Virus record (IMG/VR): IMGVR_UViG_3300042387_002244
Location: 1 to 21,756 of that record
Length of the DNA: 21,756 bases
Direction: 5' to 3' (one strand)
DNA from: a virus
Shown: positions 8,017 to 14,952 of the stretch, one piece after another
Layout: each line of letters starts with the position of its first letter
How positions within the stretch are numbered: position 1 is the stretch's first letter
Notes under the pieces: model-generated
The model's database searches: none
Told to the model about the DNA's origin: nothing
The model's input: the letters and a program-made list of their open reading frames with translations, nothing else
Made by a program: the position numbers and the translations under genes

Positions 8017-8047
8017 AAAAAAGGCGGCTTTAAGCCGCCTTTTTTTT
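8015..8047. terminator. Bidirectional rho-independent terminator
   Basis: GGCGGC / GCCGCC stem (extendable to 8 bp with a minimal loop) at 8023-8039, flanked by a run of A on the left and a run of T on the right. Read on either strand it is a stem followed by about eight U. It separates two convergent genes: the glycosyltransferase (stop at 8016) and the minus-strand DUF1501 gene (stop at 8046). Confidence 0.95.
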
Positions 8048-9305
8048 ATGCTAAGATCTTTTCTATTGGATCAGCTTCGTAAACAACCTCAACTGGTCTT
8101 AAATCAGGTGTCATTAGCTTCTTTCTTGGTGAAACACCAATTAAATGATAGAGAGTAGCAGCTATTTCACCAGGACTTACTGGATTTTCATCAGGTTCAG
8201 CTGCTAAAGCATCAGAAGTACCATAAGCAAAGCCTGCTTTAATACCCCCACCAGCTAAAACAGTAGAAAATACACGAGGCCAATGATCTCTACCGTTTGT
8301 ACTGTTAATTTTTGGTGTACGACCGAACTCAGACGATACCATTACGAGAGTGGATGATAATAAACCACGTTGTTTTAAGTCTGTAATGAAGTATGCATAA
8401 GCTTTATCAAAGTTTACCATGTTAGATTCAAAAGCTTGCTTGATATTTGAGTGGTGATCCCAGCCACCATATGTAACTGTGATCATTCTAACACCTGCTT
8501 CAATTAATCTACGTGTTAAAAGTAAGCGTTGACCAGCTGCGTTGCGTCCATATGCATCACGAACACTATTTGGCTCTTTAGATAGGTCAAATGCTTCACG
8601 AGCTTCTTTAGAAGAAATCATTGCATATGCTTGATTGTAAAAAGAATCCATTGCTTTAATGTTATCAACGTTAGATTCTCTTGTTTTGAAAAAATCATCA
8701 ACAGCACCAAGAAGAGCTTTACGTCTATCAAATTGTTTATCGGAAATATCCCTTGGTGTATTAAGATCTTTAACAACAAATCCAGGATCTTCTGGATTTG
8801 CACCTAAAGCAAATGGTCCATACTTAGTTGATAGATATCCTGTGCCATTTTCTGGTGCAAATTGATTAGGAACTAACACATATGGTGGTAAATTGTTACG
8901 ATTTCCTAATTCATGACTAATAACACTACCAAATGATGGATAAGTTAATGCTGGTGATGGTTTATAACCTGTCAACATATTATGAGTTCCTCTTTCATGA
9001 GCAGCTTCACCATGTGTAACAGAGCGAATTACAGTAAGATTATCAGCAATCTTAGCAGTTTCCTTAAGAAGTTCACCAAAATATACACCATCAATTTTGG
9101 TTTTGATACCACTAAATGGTCCTCTATATTCAGGTGAGCCATTCATCTTGTAATCCCACGATTCTTGATGAGCCATTCCACCTGGCAAGTAAATTTGCAC
9201 AACGGCATTAGCTTTTGGCTGTGTTTCTTGCTCAGCTTTTAACAGTTGAGGTAGTGAAATGCACCCAGCTGTACCGATTTTTAATATTTCGCGTCTGTTA
9301 TACAT
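8046..9305 (-). CDS. Tat-exported DUF1501 protein (copy 1), late-expressed type
   Basis: DUF1501 proteins are exported members of the alkaline phosphatase/sulfatase fold group, abundant in Planctomycetota; their substrate is unknown. The 419-residue protein starts with a twin-arginine signal (YNRREILKIGTAG) followed by LPQLLKAEQ. Family signatures: LPGGMAHQESWDYK, TYGGWDHHSN, SEFGRTPKINSTNGRDHWP, VLAGGGIKAG, and SPGEIAATLYHLIG near the end. Compared with the usual GGxSHxDxFD motif it reads GGMAHQESWD, so one acidic ligand may be changed. It is not a recent duplicate of the copy at 16742. It lies alone, opposite to the replication genes, behind a perfect TATAAATA late promoter, hence probably made late. 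Confidence 0.93.
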   Translation of the reverse strand: MYNRREILKIGTAGCISLPQLLKAEQETQPKANAVVQIYLPGGMAHQESWDYKMNGSPEYRGPFSGIKTKIDGVYFGELLKETAKIADNLTVIRSVTHGEAAHERGTHNMLTGYKPSPALTYPSFGSVISHELGNRNNLPPYVLVPNQFAPENGTGYLSTKYGPFALGANPEDPGFVVKDLNTPRDISDKQFDRRKALLGAVDDFFKTRESNVDNIKAMDSFYNQAYAMISSKEAREAFDLSKEPNSVRDAYGRNAAGQRLLLTRRLIEAGVRMITVTYGGWDHHSNIKQAFESNMVNFDKAYAYFITDLKQRGLLSSTLVMVSSEFGRTPKINSTNGRDHWPRVFSTVLAGGGIKAGFAYGTSDALAAEPDENPVSPGEIAATLYHLIGVSPRKKLMTPDLRPVEVVYEADPIEKILA

Positions 9306-9310
9306 ATTTG

Positions 9311-9318
9311 TATTTATA
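9311..9318 (-). promoter_or_regulatory. T4-type late promoter, perfect TATAAATA
   Basis: On the minus strand TATAAATA is followed by exactly 5 nt (CAAAT) and then the ATG of the DUF1501 gene at 9305. This is the complete T4 late consensus, with the same spacing as at 6623-6630 and 20360-20367. Confidence 0.72.
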
Positions 9319-9354
9319 TAATACCAGCAGGACTATAACTTTTCAACTTATTTC

Positions 9355-9382
9355 TTGATATTACACCAACATATCATATTAT
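9355..9382 (+). promoter_or_regulatory. Sigma70-like promoter for helicase gene
   Basis: TTGATA (9355-9360), 16-nt spacer, TATTAT (9377-9382), then exactly 6 nt before the helicase ATG at 9389. Divergent from the late promoter at 9311-9318. Confidence 0.5.
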
Positions 9383-9388
9383 AAGTTA

Positions 9389-10711
9389 ATGTTGAAACTC
9401 GACTTAGACTTTTTCGAAAATATTTTTCTGTATAAATGTTGTACAGATAAGACTTATCTTACTAGTGTCATTGATTTTACTAGGGATATATACTTCAAGA
9501 ACAAAGATAACAAGCAAATCTTTGGTATTATTAAAGATTTTTACAATAATCGCAATGAATTACCTAATTTAACTGAAATTAAACAGTTTTGTACTGATGA
9601 ATCTATCAAGGAATCGTTTAAAAACGTGTTAATCATGTTTAAAACTCTTGATACATCATACAATAATGATGATTTGTATGTTAATACTGAGCAGTTTCTT
9701 AAAGAAAAGGCAGTTTTTAATACGCTATTAGAGATTGCTGCTGAGGTTTCAAAAGGTAATGCAGATACGTCAGTTATATTAGATAAATTTGAAAAGAGTT
9801 GCAACATATCTTTACAAACTGACATGGGTTTAGACCTATATGATCAGATTGAAACTGTTATTAAAGAAATTTTATCTGTGCAAGAAACCATCCCAAGTAC
9901 GTGGCCATGGTTAGATGACTATATCGGGGGTGGGTTTCAACGTGATGGTAGAGCTTTATATGTGTTTGCAGGCGAGACAAACATTGGTAAATCTATATTC
10001 TTAGGTAATATTGCTGCAAATATAGCTAATCAAGGTAAGACGGTGCTATTGATTACCTTAGAAATGCCTGAAATCTTGTATGCAAAACGTATTTGTACTA
10101 ATGTGAGTAAGATTCCAATGAAAACATTGCATCTAGAAACGAAAGCACTCAAAGATGCAATAACTGAAATAAAGAAAAAGACACCAAAAGGTAAAATTCT
10201 CATTAAAGAATTTCCTCCAGCAACGATGACACCAAGACAAATTCAAGCTTTCATTAAAAAGATTGAAGATAAGGGGTTAAAAATTGATGCAATCGTGTTA
10301 GACTATTTGAATCTACTACATTCACCTATTGGTAACAACAGTTATGAACGTATTAAACATATCACTGAGCAAGTTCGTGCAATGTCTTATATATTCAATT
10401 GCCCAGTTATTAGTGCAACTCAGTTAAATCGTTCTGGGTTTGATATATCTAACCCAGATCTTAATACAATTAGTGAATCAATCGGGTTAGCAGCTACAGC
10501 TGACGTCATTGTATCTATCTTTCAAAACGATGAAGATCGTGAACTTGAAATTATTCGTATGGGTATGATGAAAAATCGATTTGGAGCACGTGATACCTCA
10601 ACTGCTATGAAAATTGACTACTCAACTTTAACTATTACAGAGGCAGATAGTAGCAATAATGTAGGATTGGATAGTCAATCATTGAGTAATCTTTCATTAT
10701 TCGCAAGTTGA
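9389..10711 (+). CDS. 41: Replicative DNA helicase (T4 gp41-like, DnaB type)
   Basis: Hexameric 5'-3' fork helicase, 440 residues, close to T4 gp41 in length. An N-terminal helical domain of about 150 residues precedes a RecA-like core. Walker A is GETNIGKS (195-202); Walker B lies in IDAIVLDYLNLL; SATQLNRSG and GMMKNRFGA correspond to the DnaB-family H3/H4 motifs, with the latter expected to supply an arginine finger. It begins the replication unit that runs through SSB and clamp. In T4 this helicase works with primase gp61, which is encoded at 18871. Confidence 0.95.
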   Translation: MLKLDLDFFENIFLYKCCTDKTYLTSVIDFTRDIYFKNKDNKQIFGIIKDFYNNRNELPNLTEIKQFCTDESIKESFKNVLIMFKTLDTSYNNDDLYVNTEQFLKEKAVFNTLLEIAAEVSKGNADTSVILDKFEKSCNISLQTDMGLDLYDQIETVIKEILSVQETIPSTWPWLDDYIGGGFQRDGRALYVFAGETNIGKSIFLGNIAANIANQGKTVLLITLEMPEILYAKRICTNVSKIPMKTLHLETKALKDAITEIKKKTPKGKILIKEFPPATMTPRQIQAFIKKIEDKGLKIDAIVLDYLNLLHSPIGNNSYERIKHITEQVRAMSYIFNCPVISATQLNRSGFDISNPDLNTISESIGLAATADVIVSIFQNDEDRELEIIRMGMMKNRFGARDTSTAMKIDYSTLTITEADSSNNVGLDSQSLSNLSLFAS

Positions 10712-10726
10712 TTATTCATCAACAGC

Positions 10727-10734
10727 TCTAAATA
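10727..10734 (+). promoter_or_regulatory. Possible late-type promoter element (TCTAAATA)
   Basis: TCTAAATA matches TATAAATA in 7 of 8 positions and lies exactly 5 nt before the GTG start at 10740, the same spacing as at the three minus-strand late genes. It is the only such element found before a plus-strand gene with that exact spacing, so it may be chance in an AT-rich genome. Confidence 0.3.
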
Positions 10735-10739
10735 TATGG

Positions 10740-11066
10740 GTGAATCAATATTTTGCGAATTTTTTAAAAGAAAAATTTACATCAACACAATTCTTTAATC
10801 TTAAAACTAATAAGGCATATTTTATTAGCTTTTTTGATACAACTACCACCCCTATTGAGTTTTTAACCCTTCTTTTTAAAAAATTTAATTGCGATATCAT
10901 CTTTGTTGTTAATATAAAAAATAAAGAAGTAACGGTTTACAAAAATGAAACATCATCAATTGATTATAATGATGTAGTTAAAAAGATTTTCGGTAAAAAT
11001 ACTGGCAAAGTGTTCAAACTTACAAATGAATTTTTAGGCTTAACAAAACACTTCACACCCTTATGA
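10740..11066 (+). CDS. Unknown small protein between helicase and SSB genes
   Basis: A 108-residue protein, not recognised. It is rich in Phe, Lys and Asn, with no signal peptide, membrane segment or cysteine motif. The start is taken as GTG at 10740 because no ATG lies in frame upstream; an ATG at 10736 is out of frame and gives only about 20 codons. The stop overlaps the next ATG as ATGA, so the two are translationally coupled. Its position in the helicase-SSB interval, where T4 relatives keep loader and accessory genes, hints at a replication accessory role, without sequence support. Confidence 0.6.
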   Translation: MNQYFANFLKEKFTSTQFFNLKTNKAYFISFFDTTTTPIEFLTLLFKKFNCDIIFVVNIKNKEVTVYKNETSSIDYNDVVKKIFGKNTGKVFKLTNEFLGLTKHFTPL

Positions 11067-11350
11067 TATTAAACGTTAACCCAATAATGCCATCCAGTGC
11101 AATAATCGAAGATGAAACTGAGCATACGCTTCTTTCATTTTGTACTTTTTGTACTTTATTAATCGGTAAAAAGTTATCTTTTCAAAATATTTTTCTTTTA
11201 GTGTTGAAAGACCCAAAGTTTAAAGCTATATTAAAACAGTTGTTAGATGCAGATTCAGATTATGAAATCGTGAAAATGTTTATCGACTACGATAATACTA
11301 TTACAAAATCGAAATATGTCACAAAATATATCAATTCTCTCAAAAAATGA
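11063..11350 (+). CDS. Unknown small protein
   Basis: A 95-residue protein, not recognised. A hydrophobic stretch with two close cysteines (LSFCTFCTLLIG) is followed by a mostly helical, charged C-terminal half. The hydrophobic part is short and could be a buried helix instead of a membrane segment. Its start overlaps the previous stop (ATGA), and its last 35 nt overlap the start of the next gene in another frame. Confidence 0.6.
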   Translation: MILNVNPIMPSSAIIEDETEHTLLSFCTFCTLLIGKKLSFQNIFLLVLKDPKFKAILKQLLDADSDYEIVKMFIDYDNTITKSKYVTKYINSLKK

Positions 11351-12011
11351 CATAACACAAGAAGAGAAAAATATATACAACACATTTTTAGTAGCATCGA
11401 AAAAATCTAAAAACAAACCATTTAAATTACGTCAAGATTTTTCTAAACTAGATGACGAAATTTATATAGCACTTAAAAAGCTAGGTTCATTTTTTAAAAA
11501 TAACAAAAACATTTCTTTAAATGATTATTTTTGGGCACCATATGAGGTTTACTCAAAGGATGAATACTTTGATTTAAGTTTTTATAATACCCGAAAAGCA
11601 ATAATTGCATATACCCAATATTTGAGACAAAAAGAAACTCAAGACGCAGATAGTGAAGGGTGTATTAATGATTGTAAAGCAGGATTAAAAAATATATACA
11701 CGTTTTGTGCTGAACAAAATCTTACATTGAATGAATATAAAGAACTAAATAATACATCGATACCTATCTTTCTCGTACATTTAAAAGAACACAAAATCAA
11801 TTTTTATATATTACACGGCTTATCCATTGAACAACATATTAAACGAATCGAACCAGAACTATTAGATTTTTATTGCAAAGATTTTTATGACATATACTAT
11901 AAAACACGAACCAAATACACCACATCCACTAAACTCAAACATACAATCAGAAAAGCACTTGAAATAATACAAACAAAATTGTTGATTTTAACTAAACCTA
12001 ATCCATTATAA
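11316..12011 (+). CDS. Unknown 231-residue protein upstream of SSB gene
   Basis: Lys, Tyr and Asn rich and mainly helical, without signal peptide, membrane segment or metal motif. The ATG at 11316 is the only ATG in the N-terminal region, giving a 35-nt overlap with the previous gene. In T4 the gene just before 32 is 59, the helicase loader (217 residues), so position and size fit a loader, but I could not see gp59 motifs. One acidic-aromatic block (YEVYSKDEYFDLSFYNTRKA) looks like a conserved core. Function is left open; positional analogy only. Confidence 0.7.
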   Translation: MSQNISILSKNDITQEEKNIYNTFLVASKKSKNKPFKLRQDFSKLDDEIYIALKKLGSFFKNNKNISLNDYFWAPYEVYSKDEYFDLSFYNTRKAIIAYTQYLRQKETQDADSEGCINDCKAGLKNIYTFCAEQNLTLNEYKELNNTSIPIFLVHLKEHKINFYILHGLSIEQHIKRIEPELLDFYCKDFYDIYYKTRTKYTTSTKLKHTIRKALEIIQTKLLILTKPNPL

Positions 12012-12012
12012 T
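12007..12012 (+). promoter_or_regulatory. -10-like box before SSB gene
   Basis: A perfect TATAAT lies 8 nt before the ATG at 12021. A -35 box at normal distance is not convincing (TTGATT is 19 nt upstream). It may give the abundant SSB its own transcript in addition to read-through. Confidence 0.35.
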
Positions 12013-12020
12013 ATCATACT

Positions 12021-12872
12021 ATGAGTACATTCAATCTATCAATGTTCGAATCGATTAAACAAGCATTAACAACTGAAACCAAGTCAAATAACGGTCTCGG
12101 TGATATTCTTCAACTTAAACCAGGTCATACCTATACTGTAAGGTTACTACCAAATGTTAAAGACCCCAAGAAGACATTCTTCCATTATTACAGTCATGGT
12201 TGGAACTCTCTTGCAACAGGCAAATATGTGAGTGCAATTTCACCAACTACTTTTGGTGAACGTGATCCAATTGCAGAAGAACGTTACCGTGTTATGCGTA
12301 CCGGTACAGAAGAAGAAAAAGAACGTATGAAGATCATTCGTCGTTCAGAACAATGGATGGTAAACATCTATGTTGTTGATGATCCTACCAATCCAGAAAA
12401 TAATGGCAAGAATAAAATCCATCGTTATGGTAAGCAATTGAATACTATTATTAATAGCGCTATTAGTGGTGAAGATTCTGAAGAATATGGTCCTCGTATT
12501 TTTGATCTTGGTAAAGAAGGTATTAGTTTCAAGATTAAGGTTGAAAAGCAAGGTGATTATCCAGTTTATACTTCTAGTAGGTTTACAACCGTTGGTCGTG
12601 ATTTAGGTTTGTCAGCTGAAAAACAAAAAGAGATCTACGAAAGCGTTTTCGATCTTGAAAATGTATTTAGACTTAAGTCTGCAGACGAACTTAAACAAAT
12701 GCTTGATGAGCATTTCTATTGCAAAAATGTTGACGAGGTTGCAAAACCAGCTGTTACATCTCTTCCAGCTGCAGATGAAGCAATTGCAGAATTGAGCGGT
12801 GCAAAAGCTGTTCATGGTGGTGTTTCTACAAATAATGACGCTAGTATTGATGATATCTTGAGCCAGCTGTAA
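12021..12872 (+). CDS. 32: Single-stranded DNA-binding protein (T4 gp32-like)
   Basis: Coats single-stranded DNA during replication and recombination; 283 residues against 301 for T4 gp32. It has a short basic N-terminal segment, a central OB-like core (LKPGHTYTVRLLPNVKDP, FFHYYSHGW) and an acidic C-terminal tail ending DASIDDILSQL, the part that contacts partner proteins in T4. Unlike T4 gp32, which binds zinc with three cysteines and a histidine, the core has no cysteine at all; the only Cys is near the C-terminal domain (FYCKN). The next gene starts 2 nt after the stop (TAA-AT-ATG). Confidence 0.9.
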   Translation: MSTFNLSMFESIKQALTTETKSNNGLGDILQLKPGHTYTVRLLPNVKDPKKTFFHYYSHGWNSLATGKYVSAISPTTFGERDPIAEERYRVMRTGTEEEKERMKIIRRSEQWMVNIYVVDDPTNPENNGKNKIHRYGKQLNTIINSAISGEDSEEYGPRIFDLGKEGISFKIKVEKQGDYPVYTSSRFTTVGRDLGLSAEKQKEIYESVFDLENVFRLKSADELKQMLDEHFYCKNVDEVAKPAVTSLPAADEAIAELSGAKAVHGGVSTNNDASIDDILSQL

Positions 12873-12874
12873 AT

Positions 12875-13393
12875 ATGAACCAGGAGATCGAACAACGTAA
12901 CGCTTTATTAGGGCTGTTAGGTACCGTTTATGGTGAATCAAAAAAACTAGATCAAAATTTAGTTGGTAGTTCAACTAATTTACAGCCTACTAGTAACCAT
13001 ATAAAGAACTTGTTTGAGAGGGAGTTGAGAGGTCCTCAACTCCCTCCTCCTCAACCTCAATTTTTACCACCTCCACCTCCTCCAGATAATGCGGTTAATT
13101 TACCTTATGTTATGCCACCACCACAACAACAAAGTGGTCAGGTAAACTTAGTTGATTCTAATGAATTGGTGACCACATTAAAAGGTATAGAATCAAACCT
13201 TGGTAAGTTAGTTGAAATATTCACAGCATATGACATTAAAGTTCAAAAAAAATCAAATCGAAAAATTTCTAAACTCAATCTCGAAGATAAACGACCAGTG
13301 CATCATGAAGGTGGAGAAGGAACAGGTGTCAACAATAGTAACGTCGACGGACAACACCCTGATCCTGTACTCCATACTAAACCTTTCGAATGA
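12875..13393 (+). CDS. Proline-rich protein overlapping the clamp gene
   Basis: A 172-residue unknown. The N-terminal 50 residues are helical, then comes a proline/glutamine-rich linker (about 53-90, including a run of seven prolines), then a short helix (ELVTTLKGIESNLGKLVEIF), then a basic and finally Gly/His/Asp-rich tail. The last ~164 nt are shared, in another frame, with the start of the clamp gene. Such Pro-rich linkers often connect interaction modules; a bridge between SSB and clamp is a guess based on location. The start follows the SSB stop by 2 nt, which supports expression. Confidence 0.65.
   Translation: MNQEIEQRNALLGLLGTVYGESKKLDQNLVGSSTNLQPTSNHIKNLFERELRGPQLPPPQPQFLPPPPPPDNAVNLPYVMPPPQQQSGQVNLVDSNELVTTLKGIESNLGKLVEIFTAYDIKVQKKSNRKISKLNLEDKRPVHHEGGEGTGVNNSNVDGQHPDPVLHTKPFE
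13018..13046 (+). repeat. 12-bp perfect inverted repeat (hairpin) inside coding sequence
   Basis: GAGGGAGTTGAG (13018-13029) and CTCAACTCCCTC (13035-13046) are exact reverse complements around a 5-nt loop. The stem is GC-rich against the AT-rich background and lies in the proline-rich gene about 185 nt before the clamp start. There is no T run directly after it, so it is not a standard terminator; it could affect mRNA stability or ribosome access. Confidence 0.6.
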
Positions 13394-13940
13394 ATTCGAA
13401 AGATCTTTAAATATACCCGATTTAAAAAAGCTGAACCGAGTACTTGATTGCATTGAATCAGATGATTTTAACTTAAATGTTGGTCCAAACTATTTAGAGT
13501 ATAAGTCACCTGCAATTAAATTCAAATATCATTTATTTGAAGATGATTTTCTTGTACCACCTCCTATTAAACCTGAAAAGATAAATGGATTTGAAACATC
13601 TTTCTCTTTTGAACTAACAAAAGATGATTTTGCAAAAATTAACAAAGCATCTACATTTACAACTGAAACAAATAAGATTTATTTTTATCAGGAAGATGAT
13701 GTGGTTAAGTGTGAGTTAACTGATAAAGCAAGACATAATACTGACTCGTTTCAATTGACTGTTGGAAAAAATTGTCAAGGTGATGAATTAAAAATTCTAC
13801 CGGTTAGTTTTGATAATTTTAAACTTATTAACGCTGAAAATGTAAAAGTATCTGTGAATAACAAGTTTGGTGTTTTAATATTTGATATTACCCAAGACAA
13901 CCTTAAATTAAGATATATCTTATCATCACTTACACAATAA
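13230..13940 (+). CDS. 45: Sliding clamp, DNA polymerase processivity factor (T4 gp45-like)
   Basis: Forms the trimeric ring that holds polymerase on DNA and, in T4, also activates late transcription. About 237 residues against 228 in T4. The N-terminus (MTLKFKKNQIEKFLNSISKI), a following ITSTD-like strand, the NIPDLKKLNRVLDCI helix region and the final beta-rich part ending LRYILSSL follow the clamp pattern. ATG 13230 is chosen because it aligns with the T4 start region; ATG 13212, six codons earlier, is possible. The first ~55 codons overlap the proline-rich gene out of frame. The clamp loader genes that follow 45 in T4 are absent here. If T4-type late promoters are used, this clamp is the expected coactivator. 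Confidence 0.85.
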   Translation: MTLKFKKNQIEKFLNSISKINDQCIMKVEKEQVSTIVTSTDNTLILYSILNLSNEFERSLNIPDLKKLNRVLDCIESDDFNLNVGPNYLEYKSPAIKFKYHLFEDDFLVPPPIKPEKINGFETSFSFELTKDDFAKINKASTFTTETNKIYFYQEDDVVKCELTDKARHNTDSFQLTVGKNCQGDELKILPVSFDNFKLINAENVKVSVNNKFGVLIFDITQDNLKLRYILSSLTQ

Positions 13941-13941
13941 T

Positions 13942-14292
13942 ATGCAACAGCTAACATTCCAAGACAAAAATAAACTCAAAACACCTGGTTACTTTATCAA
14001 AAGACTAAAAGATAATGGTATAATTACGTTGAGAGTGTTTCAAAAGTATAGTGTAATTGATCCTCGTAAATGGACTGTGCTAGTTGACCCTGGTAATATG
14101 TCAATTTATATTACTTGTTATCAGAATAAAAATAATTTGAACGAAGTTATGTTTGAATTTGACGACGGTGGTAATAGATTTGCTAAAAACTTTTTCATTA
14201 AAACTCATTCGATTGAAATTATTGTTGAACATTTATTGAACAATGGAGTATCTCAACGTGATGAAACAAACCCGTTCTTTAAGACTAAATAG
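13942..14292 (+). CDS. Unknown 116-residue protein after clamp
   Basis: Not recognised. It has a basic N-terminal third (KNKLKTPGYFIKRLKDNG), then alternating hydrophobic segments suggesting a small alpha/beta domain (WTVLVDPGNMSIYITCYQ, EVMFEFDDGG) and a C-terminal helix. No membrane segment. The start is 1 nt after the clamp stop (TAA-T-ATG), so it is co-transcribed and likely translated by reinitiation. This is where T4 places clamp loader genes, but size and sequence do not fit gp44 or gp62. Confidence 0.7.
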   Translation: MQQLTFQDKNKLKTPGYFIKRLKDNGIITLRVFQKYSVIDPRKWTVLVDPGNMSIYITCYQNKNNLNEVMFEFDDGGNRFAKNFFIKTHSIEIIVEHLLNNGVSQRDETNPFFKTK

Positions 14293-14296
14293 TTAT

Positions 14297-14674
14297 ATGA
14301 GTGATGAAAAACCAAAAAAGACTAAAAAATCATCACTAAAAAAAACTTCACCAAATCAATCTAAACCTGATAGTGTTATTGATGAACAGGATGCTGTCAA
14401 TATCCAACATTTAATTAGTGAATTAATTCAACAGCGTACACAACATATTGTAGCACGCCGTAATGTTGAAGATGTTAATACTGCATTAGTAAATACTATT
14501 AGTGAATTCTTAAACTGTTTTATGATTATAGGGTTTACCGGTGAAGGTTCACCGGTAGCTATTACAAAATCAAATAATCTTATGGAAAAAGATGCATTAC
14601 AAACCTTATTGCAGAAGTTTTTTACAATCAACATGTTGAAAACTCAAGATGGTTTGATGGGTGAACTTGATTAA
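14297..14674 (+). CDS. Unknown 125-residue protein with basic N-terminus
   Basis: Begins with a Lys/Ser-rich, probably disordered tail (KPKKTKKSSLKKTS), followed by helices (NIQHLISELIQQRTQHIVARRN, ALVNTISEFLNCFMIIGF) and a C-terminal helical part. The basic tail could contact nucleic acid. Start ATG 14297 is preferred over ATG 14243 because it lies 4 nt after the preceding stop, like other starts in this unit, whereas 14243 would overlap the previous gene by 50 nt. No family recognised. Confidence 0.65.
   Translation: MSDEKPKKTKKSSLKKTSPNQSKPDSVIDEQDAVNIQHLISELIQQRTQHIVARRNVEDVNTALVNTISEFLNCFMIIGFTGEGSPVAITKSNNLMEKDALQTLLQKFFTINMLKTQDGLMGELD
14536..14557 (+). repeat. 10-bp perfect inverted repeat in coding sequence
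   Basis: TACCGGTGAA (14536-14545) and TTCACCGGTA (14548-14557) are exact reverse complements with a 2-nt centre. In RNA this would form an 8-bp stem with a 6-nt loop. It encodes GFTGEGSPVA in the 125-residue gene. It could be a protein-binding palindrome or chance; no T run follows. Confidence 0.4.
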
Positions 14675-14678
14675 TGTT

Positions 14679-14933
14679 ATGGCTCCAGAGAAATATAAAG
14701 CATACGCGGTAACTCGTGGTACTTACCTAGGTGAAATGCTCATTTGGATTGAAAACGTTGCAGAAGACTATGGGTTTATTTCAGTTCCTAAAAATATTAA
14801 CAGATTAATACCTAAAGATAAGTTTAAATTTGGTATTGAAAATGAAATACTAGATATAGTTGATACTATACCAGAAAACGTGTATAAAATACTACACGCA
14901 CAGTACATGTATAACAAAATACACAAAAAATAA
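14679..14933 (+). CDS. Small unknown protein, 84 residues
   Basis: Compact globular-looking protein: YAVTRGTYLGEMLIWIENV, GFISVPKNINRLIPKDKF, then a helical end. No membrane segment or cysteine motif. The ATG at 14679 (MAPEKY) is chosen over an in-frame GTG at 14661 because it lies 4 nt past the previous stop. It looks like one of the small conserved proteins of T4-type phages, but I cannot name it. It is the last gene before the DUF1549/DUF1501 pair. Confidence 0.65.
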   Translation: MAPEKYKAYAVTRGTYLGEMLIWIENVAEDYGFISVPKNINRLIPKDKFKFGIENEILDIVDTIPENVYKILHAQYMYNKIHKK

Positions 14934-14952
14934 TTAAATAATATAGGTTCAT

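Noticed and set aside
9258-9263. Lipoprotein cysteine in the copy 1 DUF1501 signal (TAGC)
   Set aside because: Position -3 is Thr instead of Leu/Val/Ile and little hydrophobic sequence precedes it; a plain Tat signal explains the N-terminus better.
10736-10798. ATG at 10736 as a leader peptide or start of the post-helicase gene
   Set aside because: Gives only about 20 codons in another frame without a signal of its own; the GTG at 10740 matches the spacing seen at other starts.
11316-12011. Assignment as T4 gene 59 helicase loader
   Set aside because: Position and size fit, but I could not see gp59 sequence features; left as unknown.
12612-12974. 120-codon open frame on the minus strand across the SSB/proline-rich junction
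   Set aside because: Lies opposite well-supported coding sequence, has no promoter element and its protein has no recognisable pattern; a shadow frame.
13942-14674. Clamp loader genes (44/62) expected after the clamp
   Set aside because: The two proteins are too small and lack AAA+ Walker motifs.
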